Part shown: in pieces, positions 1 through 7,536 of the stretch
How positions within the stretch are numbered: position 1 is the stretch's first letter
Layout of the letters: each line of letters opens with the position of its first letter
From: Anaeromyxobacter dehalogenans 2CP-1
GTDB taxonomy: Bacteria > Myxococcota > Myxococcia > Myxococcales > Anaeromyxobacteraceae
Length of the DNA stretch: 64,000 nucleotides
Assembly: GCF_000022145.1 (NCBI RefSeq)
Contig: NC_011891.1
Coordinates: 744,001-808,000 of the forward strand
Direction: 5' to 3'
Translations under genes and position numbers: made by a program
The notes under the pieces: model-generated
Seen by the model: the letters and a program-made list of their open reading frames with translations, nothing else
Databases searched by the model: none
Told to the model about the DNA's origin: nothing

Positions 1-560
1 GGGATCTGGACGTACAGCGTGACGACGCGCGGCCGCGTGATGGTGCGCTCGTGGTACACGACCGACACCGCCGCGAGCCGAACGCCGGAGGCGGCGTTCG
101 ACGTCGCGACCTGCCAGATCGACCAGCGTCGGCGGTACAGCGGCTTCGACGGATCGAGGGGGTCAGCCGGCAGCGCCGTGTCCGGCTGGACGCCCACGAC
201 CTTCAGCGATGGATAGCCGGACGTCGTGCCCGCGAGGTATGCGTCGTCCCAGTCGCGCCATCCGGACGTGGCGAGGTTTCCGGACGCGTCCAGCGGGTTG
301 CCGAACCCGCTGGGCGGGGCGTCCGAGATCGTGTCCGCCACGAGCAGGGCATCGAGCGATGGATCGAGGCGCTCGAGCCCGGCTGCCAGCTCGCGAGCCA
401 GCTCCTGGGCCGCGCCATTCGACCGCGCTCCCTCGTTGGACGTGAAGCCGATCACCTGCAGCCGCATCAGGCCCAGGATTCCGATGAGCAGCAGCGTGAG
501 CGAGATCATCGCCTCGATGAGCGTGACCCCGCGCATGCCGGACGTGCGAGCTCGCCGCAT
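1..560 (-). CDS. PilV-like minor type IV pilin, partial (C-terminus outside the window)
   Basis: The N-terminus, read leftwards from the ATG at 558-560, is a class III (prepilin) signal: a basic leader, MRG, then VTLIEAMISLTLLLIGILGL. The Glu at +5 is kept and the hydrophobic spine follows. The frame stays open to base 1, so at least 186 residues are present. Short leader, V/F-TLIEAM start and a LLIGILGLM-type helix are typical of PilV. A strong Shine-Dalgarno (AGGAGG) sits inside the stop region of the FimT-like gene 8 bases upstream, so the two are translated together. PilV-type minor pilins sit in the priming complex at the pilus tip. PilW/PilX/PilY1-type genes would be expected beyond the left edge. 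Confidence 0.8.
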   Translation of the reverse strand, partial: MRRARTSGMRGVTLIEAMISLTLLLIGILGLMRLQVIGFTSNEGARSNGAAQELARELAAGLERLDPSLDALLVADTISDAPPSGFGNPLDASGNLATSGWRDWDDAYLAGTTSGYPSLKVVGVQPDTALPADPLDPSKPLYRRRWSIWQVATSNAASGVRLAAVSVVYHERTITRPRVVTLYVQI

Positions 561-568
561 GGCGCCTC

Positions 569-1216
569 CTAGTACGTCGCGACCTTGACGATTCCGGTCG
601 GGAACGACACCACCAGCCGGCGCCGCTGCCCGGCATTCATCTCGGCAGACGTCGTGAGCGCGAACGCCATCCCGCCGAGGCGCGGCCGCGACGTGCCCGC
701 GTAGACCGGTCGGACCTCGCCATCGGCGCCGAAGCGGATCGCGACGCGCCCGCCGGCGTCGACCGCCGGGTCGAAGACCTTCACCTGCTCGAACGGCGCC
801 TCCGAGGCAGACCCCGCCTGCCCAAGGTCGAACGCCTGCCATCGCGGCAGCGCGACCACCTCCTCGAGCTGGGCGGCGCTGGCCGGCGACGCCGGATCGA
901 AGGCCGCCAGCGTCCAGGTAGGCTCCGGGCGCTTCAGGATGAAGAGGCGGACGCAGCTCGCCTGCGCGAGCAGGCCGCAGCCGGCGCCGGTGAGATCGTC
1001 CGCGTTCACGAGGACGGCAACGATGTCCTGCTGCTCGTTGAGCGCCTGGGTCTTCAGCGCCTGGAGGCGCATGCCGAGGTCGAAAGCCGCGGACGCCGAA
1101 CCCGCGTTTCGCTGCGCGGCGACGAACCTGGAGCCGGCCACCGCGGCGAGGGCGGCCACGATGGCGATCACGATGGCGAGCTCGAGGAGCGTGAAGCCGC
1201 GGAATCTCGCGTTCAT
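569..1216 (-). CDS. FimT/GspH-like minor pilin
   Basis: The product has 215 residues. The start is the ATG at 1214-1216, because it gives a short prepilin leader (MNARFRG) directly before FTLLELAIVIAIVAALAAVAG, with Glu at +5. The frame stays open upstream to 1372, but that extension carries no pilin feature. The soluble part matches the general make-up of FimT/FimU/GspH minor pilins: beta-rich, with a late segment giving VSFPTG. It is likely a component of the tip/priming complex and a substrate of PilD (6634-7533). It is the first gene of a minor-pilin block that continues with the PilV-like gene. A sigma-54-like element ends 14 bases upstream of the ATG. Confidence 0.85.
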   Translation of the reverse strand: MNARFRGFTLLELAIVIAIVAALAAVAGSRFVAAQRNAGSASAAFDLGMRLQALKTQALNEQQDIVAVLVNADDLTGAGCGLLAQASCVRLFILKRPEPTWTLAAFDPASPASAAQLEEVVALPRWQAFDLGQAGSASEAPFEQVKVFDPAVDAGGRVAIRFGADGEVRPVYAGTSRPRLGGMAFALTTSAEMNAGQRRRLVVSFPTGIVKVATY

Positions 1217-1229
1217 GGCCTTCGGTGGA

Positions 1230-1245
1230 AGCAAGCCGCCTGCCT
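1230..1245 (-). promoter_or_regulatory. Candidate sigma-54 promoter of the minor-pilin block
   Basis: Read on the minus strand it is AGGCAGGCGGCTTGCT. It has the invariant GG-N10-GC of -24/-12 promoters with a full TTGCT at -12, but the -24 box is AGGCAG instead of TGGCAC. Transcription would start near 1219, 2-3 bases before the ATG at 1216, giving an almost leaderless message. It is weaker than the pilA element at 5502-5517, and the call rests partly on the pilin context. Confidence 0.45.
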
Positions 1246-1375
1246 GCCAGGGCGTGGCGCAAGGCAACGGGAATTCAGCGGTTTCATGTGAGCTGCGCGA
1301 GCCGCGGCCGACAACCGATGCAGGATTCGACAAACTTTGCATGTAGGGGGGCGGGGCGACGCCGTGCGGCATCGC

Positions 1376-3103
1376 TCAATGCGAGGCGAGCCGATCGGCG
1401 GCGATCCGCCGCGCTCGCCCGTACGAGGCGGGCGCGATCTCGAGGAACCGGCTGAACAGCGGCCTCGCCTCGTCCGAGCGGTTCGACCCGGACAGCAGCA
1501 TCGCGAGGTTGAAGGTGGCGTCCGGATCGCGAGGGGCGAGGCGGAGCGCCGAGCGCAGCTCCGCCTCCGCCTCGGCACCGCGCCGCTGCGTCAGGAGCAC
1601 GCCCGCGAGCTGCACGTGCGGGAGCGCCGACGCGGGATCCAGCAGCGCGGCTCGACGGAGCGGCGCTTCGGCCTCGCGAAACCGCCCCGCCTCGACCAGC
1701 GCGGTCCCGAGGTTCAGGTTGGGCCGCATCTTGTTCGGGGACTTCGCGGCTGCATCAGTCCAGAGCGCCACGTCGCTCGACCAGACGCGATTCCGGGCCA
1801 GGGTGGCGACCGCGAAGACGCAGGCCAGGCCGATCCCCGCCAGTGCGGCGGCACGCGGCGCGACGTCTGCCCCGACTGCCCGGCGCGCGGCGAGCAGGAT
1901 CCCGATCGCGGCAGCGACGAAGAAGCCGACGGAGGGCAGGTAGACGCGGTGCTCGTTGATCACGTCCACGATGGGGATGACGCTCGACTCGACGGCGAGC
2001 GTCAGGAACCACCACGCGACGCAGAACCCCACCAGCCGGGCCGCGGGATCCGCCGGGCTGCGCGCCTTCCCCGAGGTCCGCGCGTACGCCCACGCTCCGG
2101 CGCACGCGGCCGCGGCGAGGACCGCCAGCCCGGAGCGTACCTCGGGGGCGAAGAACGACCGGTAGATCGGGTAATCGTGGTCGATGTTCTGCCCGACCGG
2201 CACGAGCAGCAGGAACAGGTAGGTGACCACCACGGGTATCTGCGTGATCAGGTACTCGAGGCGGCTGAGATCGGTCTGCACGCGCGTGGCGGCGAGCGTG
2301 GTGCTCGCCACGTCCGCGCCACCGCCCGCTGTCGCGGTGAGGAGGACCGTGAGTGGAATGATCGCCGCGGTGGTGAGGATGGGCCAGAGGCGCCGGAGCC
2401 GCCGGCCGTCCGGCTCGAAGAACGTGAGCTCGTACAGGGCGATCGCGAAGGGCAGCGTGAACGCGATCTCCTTCGTCCTCATCGCGAGCACCGCGCACGC
2501 GAGCATCCCGGCGTATGCGGCCGGGCGGCCCCAGCGGTGCCGCGTCGCGTCCATCAGCCGCCAGCGCGCGTAGAGAGCCACGGCGCCTAGGTAGAATAGC
2601 GCAGCCAGCGAGGTCATCCGCTGGACGACGTAGGTAACCGCCTGGGTCTGCAGCGGGTGCGCGACGAAGAGCGCCGCGGCGACGAGGCCGACCGTGCTCG
2701 CCTGGGCCGCCAGGGCCGATCGCGCGAGGCGCGGCGTACGGAACGCGGCGATCACCAGCGCGTACACCAGCGTCGCCGTGAGCAGGTGCATTGCGACGTT
2801 CACCGCGTGAAAGCCGACCGGGTCACTCCCGCCGAACCGGTAGTTCAGCGCGAACGACAGGTAGGCGATGCTGCGGCTCGGGAGCGCACGCCATCCACCG
2901 CCGTTCCAGCCGAAGGCCGAGGGGTTCCGAACGATCGGGTTGTCGCGGACGTGATCGACATCATCGAACACGAACGCACTGTGCCAGGCGTTCGCGTAGG
3001 CGGCGAGGCCCAGCAGGATCACCGCGACGACGGCGGCGAGGTGGGCGGAGGGTCGGATGGTCCCGCCGACGCGGGCGTCCGGCGCGTCGCCGGCGTGCGT
3101 CAA
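1376..3103 (-). CDS. Polytopic GT-C/TMTC-like membrane protein with C-terminal TPRs
   Basis: The product has 575 residues with a TTG start overlapping the TGA of the upstream permease (TTGA). There is no ATG upstream, and this junction keeps the gene coupled. Residues about 18-400 are a multi-helix membrane region. It starts with a helix, then the acidic motif FVFDDVDHVRDNP, the place where GT-C glycosyltransferases (PMT/TMTC) carry their catalytic DD/DE loop. Residues about 430-575 are tetratricopeptide repeats (NLGTALVEAGRFREAEAPL, then two more units). TMTC-like enzymes transfer sugars from polyprenyl donors to proteins. Between pilI and the minor pilins, a role in modifying pilins or another surface protein is plausible but not proven. 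Confidence 0.7.
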   Translation of the reverse strand: MTHAGDAPDARVGGTIRPSAHLAAVVAVILLGLAAYANAWHSAFVFDDVDHVRDNPIVRNPSAFGWNGGGWRALPSRSIAYLSFALNYRFGGSDPVGFHAVNVAMHLLTATLVYALVIAAFRTPRLARSALAAQASTVGLVAAALFVAHPLQTQAVTYVVQRMTSLAALFYLGAVALYARWRLMDATRHRWGRPAAYAGMLACAVLAMRTKEIAFTLPFAIALYELTFFEPDGRRLRRLWPILTTAAIIPLTVLLTATAGGGADVASTTLAATRVQTDLSRLEYLITQIPVVVTYLFLLLVPVGQNIDHDYPIYRSFFAPEVRSGLAVLAAAACAGAWAYARTSGKARSPADPAARLVGFCVAWWFLTLAVESSVIPIVDVINEHRVYLPSVGFFVAAAIGILLAARRAVGADVAPRAAALAGIGLACVFAVATLARNRVWSSDVALWTDAAAKSPNKMRPNLNLGTALVEAGRFREAEAPLRRAALLDPASALPHVQLAGVLLTQRRGAEAEAELRSALRLAPRDPDATFNLAMLLSGSNRSDEARPLFSRFLEIAPASYGRARRIAADRLASH

Positions 3104-3858
3104 CGGAAATCCCGGCGCTCGAAAGCAGCCGCCGCCAGCGCGAGCACCGCGCCGGCGTAGAGCAGCGCGTACGCGCTCGCGAGCCACGCCGAGGCCGGCG
3201 GCGCCACGCGGTAGATGACCTCCGCGTTGAGCGAGAGCGCGGAGAGATTGGGCAGGACATACCAGAGCGCCTTGCCTACCCCGGACCCAGCGCCTTCCCA
3301 GAGCGTGCGGAGGTCGTTCGACAGGTGGCCGGCGATGGTGACGGCGAGCGAGAAGATCGCGGCGAGCGTCGGCGTCGTGATGCACGAGAACAGCACGGCG
3401 ACCGCGGCCACCACGAGGAACTGCACCCCCATCATGAAGAACGCAGAGAGCAGCGCGTGATCGATTGGCGCCAGCGACCCGGCGTCCCAGCACAGCAGCG
3501 CGGCCAGCGTGGCCGCCATGACCGCCATGTTGAGCCAGAGCGTCGCCCCGAGCCCGAGGTACCGGCCGAGCAGGTACTGCGCGCGCGAGACCGGCTTCGC
3601 GACCAAGGGGTACACCACGCGCCGCTCGACGTCGCCGGCGATCAGGCCCGCACCGAGGAACACCGCCGTCAACGATCCCATCACCTCCATGGCCGTCAGG
3701 CCCAGGTCGGCGGCGATCCGGTGCGTATAGCCGACGGTGAGAAGCGACGCGACGGAGCTGCCCGCGAGTAGCAGCAGCGCGAACAGCAGCAGGTTCACCT
3801 GCAGTCGCCGCCGCAGCGCCTCCTTCAGGGTCACCTGCGCGATCGACAGAACCTTCAC
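3100..3858 (-). CDS. pilI: ABC-2 type transporter permease, PilI-like
   Basis: The product has 252 residues and about six hydrophobic segments. It begins MKVLSIAQVTLKEALRRR, the N-terminal amphipathic start of ABC-2 permeases, followed by helices near 20-40, 58-75, 105-125, 140-165, 180-200 and 220-245. The start ATG overlaps the stop of the TPR gene (ATGA), and its own stop overlaps the TTG of the next gene. In the M. xanthus pil cluster pilG, pilH and pilI lie between pilA and pilD and encode an accessory protein and an ABC transporter needed for pilus production. This gene sits in the matching place. The cognate ATPase is most likely the divergent gene at 5675. The ABC-2 family call is secure; the pilI name rests on synteny. 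Confidence 0.8.
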   Translation of the reverse strand: MKVLSIAQVTLKEALRRRLQVNLLLFALLLLAGSSVASLLTVGYTHRIAADLGLTAMEVMGSLTAVFLGAGLIAGDVERRVVYPLVAKPVSRAQYLLGRYLGLGATLWLNMAVMAATLAALLCWDAGSLAPIDHALLSAFFMMGVQFLVVAAVAVLFSCITTPTLAAIFSLAVTIAGHLSNDLRTLWEGAGSGVGKALWYVLPNLSALSLNAEVIYRVAPPASAWLASAYALLYAGAVLALAAAAFERRDFR

Positions 3859-4793
3859 TGCAACCTCCCTGCGTCGGCCCTTTGCTGCTGCCCGCGGATG
3901 AGCGCCTCGCGCTCCTCGCTCGTCGGCGGCCGCTGCAGGCGCCGCGCGCTCGCGGTGGAGCGAACCAGACCATCCGCGCCGAGGTAGTAGTCGCCGCCGA
4001 ACGGATCCGGGGGAATGCCGGCGAGGATCCCCGCACGCTCGAGTTGGGCGAGCGCGATCGGCGGAAATCCGTGTTGCGCCTCGAAGGCATGCGCCGCTTC
4101 CTCGAGGATCGCGGCGTCGCGCTCGAGGATGGCCTGGTCGAGCTGCTTCCGGAGCGCGGTCCGCGACTCATCGTCCTCGGCCCGCTCGTACAGGTGCGTG
4201 AGAAACCGAACGGCGGCCTCTGGGGCGTCGCCCTTCACGTACATGGCCGAGACGTACTCGGTCAGGTGGGGCGGCGCGTTCGGCCGCCGCGAGGCGACCT
4301 CGAACCAGCGCGCCGCGGCCGCGTAGTCGCCATCGTACAGGAACGCGTTCACTGCACGGTGGAAGGGGATGATGTAGCGGTCGGGGACGTTCCGGGTCCC
4401 CTTCTCGAGCAACGCGTTCGACTCTGCCACGCGCGCCTCGCTGGCGAGTACGTTGCCGCCCACCTGATAGACGTAGCCGTGTCGCGGGTCGAGGTCGGTG
4501 ATCAGGTCCAGGACCGGGAAGAGCCGCTCCCAGCCTCGCGCGGCGGCCCGCGGCTCGCCCATGTACTGGACCGCCTTCAGCCACCAGACGTTCGCCGCGA
4601 GCGTCGGATGCCCCGCAGAGGAAAGGCGCAGCGCCGCGGCGCGGGGCACGTAGTCGAAATCGTAGGGGCGCTGCTGCGCGACAGCGATTCGCGACGCAGC
4701 CAGCGCGGCCGCCGCCGCGAGCATGACTGCCAGTCCGAGATATGCGAGTGCGCGTCGTGGCAAGGTGGAGACTGGAAAGGGCAGCGCCCCCAT
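3855..4793 (-). CDS. pilG: Membrane-anchored TPR-type protein, PilG-like
   Basis: The product has 312 residues if it starts at the ATG at 4791-4793. A TTG about 30 bases downstream is an alternative. Residues about 10-30 form one hydrophobic anchor (ALAYLGLAVMLAAAAALAA), followed by a helical-repeat domain. WWLKAVQYMGE and DLDPRHGYVYQVGGN resemble degenerate TPRs. The C-terminus carries a DPFGGDYYLGADG segment. It is the first gene after pilA and overlaps the permease gene by four bases, the place of M. xanthus pilG, whose loss blocks pilus formation. The chosen ATG lies inside the loop of the pilA/pilG hairpin (4779-4813), which may limit its translation. The name is based on position and general features. 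Confidence 0.72.
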   Translation of the reverse strand: MGALPFPVSTLPRRALAYLGLAVMLAAAAALAASRIAVAQQRPYDFDYVPRAAALRLSSAGHPTLAANVWWLKAVQYMGEPRAAARGWERLFPVLDLITDLDPRHGYVYQVGGNVLASEARVAESNALLEKGTRNVPDRYIIPFHRAVNAFLYDGDYAAAARWFEVASRRPNAPPHLTEYVSAMYVKGDAPEAAVRFLTHLYERAEDDESRTALRKQLDQAILERDAAILEEAAHAFEAQHGFPPIALAQLERAGILAGIPPDPFGGDYYLGADGLVRSTASARRLQRPPTSEEREALIRGQQQRADAGRLQ

Positions 4794-4813
4794 GATGGCC
4801 GGGAGCGCTGCCC
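4779..4813 (-). terminator. Hairpin between pilA and the PilG-like gene
   Basis: The arms are GGGCAGCGC (4779-4787) and GCGCTGCCC (4805-4813), a perfect 9-bp stem extended by an inner CCC/GGG. Read on the minus strand the hairpin starts 15 bases after the pilA stop and is followed by TTTCC. It fits a partial terminator or a 3'-end stabilising stem for the pilA message. The start codon of the next gene lies in the loop. Confidence 0.65.
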
Positions 4814-4828
4814 CTGACAAGCGAAGGA

Positions 4829-5416
4829 CTAGAACGCGGTCTCGTTCGCGACGATCGGCTGGCCCATCGGGAGATCGCCGGTAGCCGCCGGGAACGGGTC
4901 CGCGCCCACACATTCCGCGTCAGCGTTGACCCCGCCACTCATCGGTTCGCCGTCGCTGCCGAGCGTGGCCTTGTAGAGGTACACACAGCCGGCCGCGTCG
5001 TTGCCGTCGATGTTGGACACCGCATAGGTGGTGAGGTGCAGGCCGTACGGGGCCGTGCCGCCCCCGGTGGCGACGCGGTAGCAGCCGTAGGTCGCGCCCT
5101 CGACGGACCAGTCGATCTTCGCCGCCTCGGTCATGTCGCCCGCGAGCCACGGATGCTTCACGGTGCCGGCAGCGCCGGCGATGTCGCAGGTGGCCGGCAG
5201 GTCGGCGAGCGCCATGTACTGACCGCCCGAGCGCTCCGTCTGACGCAGCGCCTCCTCCGACTTGAAGACGCTGTTCACGTTCTCCTTCAGCTCGCTGAAC
5301 TTCGCGCGGAGCTGGTAGCGGAGGAAGTTCGGGATGGCGATCGCGGCGAGGATCCCGATGATCGCGACGACGATCATGAGCTCGATGAGGGTGAAGCCCT
5401 TGGCAGCCTTCTTCAT
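4829..5416 (-). CDS. pilA: PilA, major type IVa pilin
   Basis: The product has 195 residues. The ATG at 5414-5416 follows a good GGAGG and gives a seven-residue leader (MKKAAKG) before FTLIELMIVVAIIGILAA with Glu at +5, the class III signal cut and N-methylated by PilD. A Pro kink (AIPNFLRYQLRAKFSE) follows, as in T4a pilins. The globular part carries four cysteines (CDIAG, YGCYR, AGCVY, AECVG), enough for two disulfides. It is the structural subunit of the retractile pilus used for adhesion and twitching-type motility. A sigma-54 promoter lies 75 bases upstream of the start codon with a palindrome about 110-130 bases upstream of the predicted start site. The sensor-regulator pair pilS/pilR is divergent at 7537-10044. 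Transcription continues into pilG/pilI through a hairpin. Confidence 0.95.
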   Translation of the reverse strand: MKKAAKGFTLIELMIVVAIIGILAAIAIPNFLRYQLRAKFSELKENVNSVFKSEEALRQTERSGGQYMALADLPATCDIAGAAGTVKHPWLAGDMTEAAKIDWSVEGATYGCYRVATGGGTAPYGLHLTTYAVSNIDGNDAAGCVYLYKATLGSDGEPMSGGVNADAECVGADPFPAATGDLPMGQPIVANETAF

Positions 5417-5501
5417 GAGACCTCCGGAGATGTGGGCCGCGGTGTGAGCCTCGCGGCCCCGCGGACCGGGCTGTGATGGCCGCCCGGCGGAGGAGCTGCC
5501 T

Positions 5502-5517
5502 AGCATCGGGGGTGCCA
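5502..5517 (-). promoter_or_regulatory. Sigma-54 (-24/-12) promoter of pilA
   Basis: Read on the minus strand it is TGGCACCCCCGATGCT. TGGCAC is the perfect -24 box, and GG to GC spacing is exactly ten bases. The -12 box is ATGCT against the consensus TTGCT. The predicted start is near 5491, giving a leader of about 75 bases. PilA genes in Myxococcus, Pseudomonas and Geobacter are known to use RpoN with PilR, and PilR is encoded at 8668. Confidence 0.85.
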
Positions 5518-5598
5518 GCGGCCAGGCGTCCGCAAGCGCGCGATCCGAGGCGCCAGGGTGGGACGCCGGGTGACGGAACGCGGCGCCCGGCCCGGGTC

Positions 5599-5619
5599 CG
5601 GTGACGTTTTTCGTCACCG
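5599..5619. promoter_or_regulatory. Perfect palindrome, candidate enhancer site for PilR upstream of pilA
   Basis: CGGTGACG, five T, CGTCACCG: a perfect 8-bp inverted repeat. It lies about 108-128 bases upstream of the predicted pilA start site, the distance usual for enhancer sites of NtrC-family activators. It is also about 20 bases upstream of the pilH -35 box, so one protein could act on both divergent promoters. No protein-binding data are implied. Confidence 0.55.
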
Positions 5620-5637
5620 CGCCGGCCGCCCGTCCCT

Positions 5638-5666
5638 TTGACAGGGGCCAGGACCCCGCCGATCAT
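5638..5666 (+). promoter_or_regulatory. Sigma-70-type promoter of pilH, leaderless geometry
   Basis: TTGACA (perfect) at 5638-5643, a 17-base spacer, then GATCAT at 5661-5666. The start site would fall at about 5673, one or two bases before the ATG at 5675. No Shine-Dalgarno is seen. Divergent from pilA. Confidence 0.6.
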
Positions 5667-5674
5667 CCGCGGCG

Positions 5675-6631
5675 ATGATCCTGAGGACGGAGAAGCTGAC
5701 GAAGGTGTTCGAGGTGGGCCTGCTCGCGCGCAAGGTCACCGCCGTGGACGCGCTGGATCTCGAGGTCGCCCCCGGAGAGATCTTCGGGTTCGTCGGCCCG
5801 AACGGCGCTGGCAAGACGACCACGATCAAGATGCTGATGGGGCTCATCTACCCGACCAGCGGGCGCGCCTCGATCTTCGACGATCCCATCCCCAGCCGGC
5901 GCGCCAAGGCGCGCATCGGCTATCTCCCGGAGCACCCGGCCTACTACGAATTCCTGACCGGTCGTGAGGCGCTCCACTTCTTCGCGAAGCTCTCCGACGT
6001 CCCGGGCGCCGAGCGCGAGCGCCGCTGCGACGAGCTGCTCGAGTTGGTCGGGCTGAGCGCGGCCGCCGATCGCCAGATCCGGAAGTACTCGAAGGGCATG
6101 CAGCAGCGGCTCGGCATCGCGCAGGCGCTGGTGGGCGATCCGGCGCTGGTGGTGCTGGACGAGCCCATGAGCGGGCTCGACCCCGTCGGCCGCAAGGACG
6201 TGCGGGACCTCATCCTCGAGCTGAAGCGCCGCGGCAAGACCGTGTTCTTCTCCACGCACATCCTCCCGGACGTCGAGAGCCTGTGCGACCGGGTCGGCGT
6301 GATCCTGCGCGGCAAGCTGCGCGACGTCGGGCGCATCGACGAGCTGCTCTCCGGGAACGTGCGCGCGGTGGAGCTGACCGCGGCGGTCCCTGCCGCAGCC
6401 CGCGAGGCGCTGTCGCACGGGAAGCTCCTGCGCGCCGACGGCGACCGCCTCACGGTGGTGTTCGACGACGCGCTCGCCGCCGACGCGGCGGTGGGCGCGG
6501 TGGTGCGCGCGGGCGGCAAGGTGATCGCGCTCACGCCGCACCGCGACACCCTCGAGGACTTCTTCGTCCGCCGCCTGACCGAGGTGCACGGCGCGGAGGC
6601 GGAGCCGGCGGCAGCCGCCGGAGGCGCCTAG
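5675..6631 (+). CDS. pilH: ABC transporter ATP-binding protein, PilH-like
   Basis: The product has 318 residues. The nucleotide-binding domain spans about 1-230: Walker A GPNGAGKTT, Q-loop near YLPEHPAYYEF, signature YSKGMQQRLGIAQAL, Walker B LVVLDEP and H-loop FFSTH. About 80 C-terminal residues of the DUF4162 type found in CcmA/NatA-like ATPases follow. It is divergent from pilA and immediately precedes pilD, matching the pilH position in M. xanthus. The likely permease partner is the PilI-like protein encoded on the other strand at 3100. The substrate is unknown. The ATPase family is certain; the name rests on neighbourhood. Confidence 0.85.
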   Translation: MILRTEKLTKVFEVGLLARKVTAVDALDLEVAPGEIFGFVGPNGAGKTTTIKMLMGLIYPTSGRASIFDDPIPSRRAKARIGYLPEHPAYYEFLTGREALHFFAKLSDVPGAERERRCDELLELVGLSAAADRQIRKYSKGMQQRLGIAQALVGDPALVVLDEPMSGLDPVGRKDVRDLILELKRRGKTVFFSTHILPDVESLCDRVGVILRGKLRDVGRIDELLSGNVRAVELTAAVPAAAREALSHGKLLRADGDRLTVVFDDALAADAAVGAVVRAGGKVIALTPHRDTLEDFFVRRLTEVHGAEAEPAAAAGGA

Positions 6632-6633
6632 GC

Positions 6634-7533
6634 ATGGATCCCGCGGCGCCCGGCGTCCCCGCGGGCCTGGTGGCGGCCTGGGTCGCGCTGGTCGGCGGCG
6701 TGGTGGGCAGCTTCCTCAACGTCGTGATCGCCCGCGTCCCCGCGGGCGAGTCGATCGTCTCGCCGGGCTCGCGCTGCCCGCGCTGCCGGACGCCCATCGC
6801 CTGGTACGACAACGTGCCGGTGGTGTCCTGGCTCGCGCTGCGCGCGCGGTGCCGGAGCTGCGGCGTGCGGATCTCCGCCCGCTACCCGCTGGTCGAGGCG
6901 CTCGTCGCTGGCGTGGCGCTGCTGGCGTGGGCGCGTCACGGCCTCGCCGTCGCTGCGCTGGGCGAGCTGGTGCTGGTCTCGCTCCTGGTGGCGCTCGCGT
7001 TCATCGACCTCGACACCTGGCTGCTGCCGCACGCGCTCACCTGGCCGCTCATCGCCACCGGCCTCGCCGTGTCCGCGGCCGGCCTCGGGCCGGCGACGCT
7101 GCAGGGGGCGGCCATCGGCGCCGCGGTCGGCTTCGGCGCCTTCGCGCTGGTTTCGGTCGTGGGCGAGAAGGTGCTGCGGAAGGAGGCGCTCGGCTTCGGC
7201 GACGTCTGGCTCCTCTCCGGGATCGGCGCCTGGATGGGCGTGGCGGCGCTGCTCCCGGTGGTGCTGCTCGCCTCGGTGCAGGGGAGCGTGGTGGGCCTGG
7301 TGCTGCTCGCGCTCGGCAAGGGGCAGCCGGGTCCCGGGCAGCCGGCCGAGGCCGCCGGGCCGCCCGCGGCGGCCGTGCCGGGAGATCCGGCCGCGCTCGC
7401 CAGCGCGGACGACTGGATCCCTCCCCGGAACGCGGTCCCGTTCGGCCCGTTCCTGGCGGCCGGGGCGCTGGAGTGGCTGTACCTGGGGGACCTCATCGTG
7501 CGCGGCGTCCCCTCCCTCGGCATCTTCCGGTGA
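6634..7533 (+). CDS. pilD: Prepilin peptidase / N-methyltransferase PilD
   Basis: The product has 299 residues. The ATG lies three bases after the ATPase stop, and the open frame upstream is only overlap with pilH. It has the N-terminal GSFLNVVIARVP segment, a zinc-type C-x2-C...C-x2-C loop (CPRCRTPIAWYDN ... CRSC) and a polytopic peptidase domain. Both catalytic aspartates of the aspartic-protease type are present, in FIDLDTWLLP and GFGD. It cleaves the leaders of PilA and the minor pilins and methylates the new N-terminal residue. The GspG-K pseudopilins at 59-63 kb need the same enzyme, and no other copy is seen here. A Pro/Ala-rich linker precedes the last helix. Confidence 0.94.
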   Translation: MDPAAPGVPAGLVAAWVALVGGVVGSFLNVVIARVPAGESIVSPGSRCPRCRTPIAWYDNVPVVSWLALRARCRSCGVRISARYPLVEALVAGVALLAWARHGLAVAALGELVLVSLLVALAFIDLDTWLLPHALTWPLIATGLAVSAAGLGPATLQGAAIGAAVGFGAFALVSVVGEKVLRKEALGFGDVWLLSGIGAWMGVAALLPVVLLASVQGSVVGLVLLALGKGQPGPGQPAEAAGPPAAAVPGDPAALASADDWIPPRNAVPFGPFLAAGALEWLYLGDLIVRGVPSLGIFR

Positions 7534-7536
7534 TCG

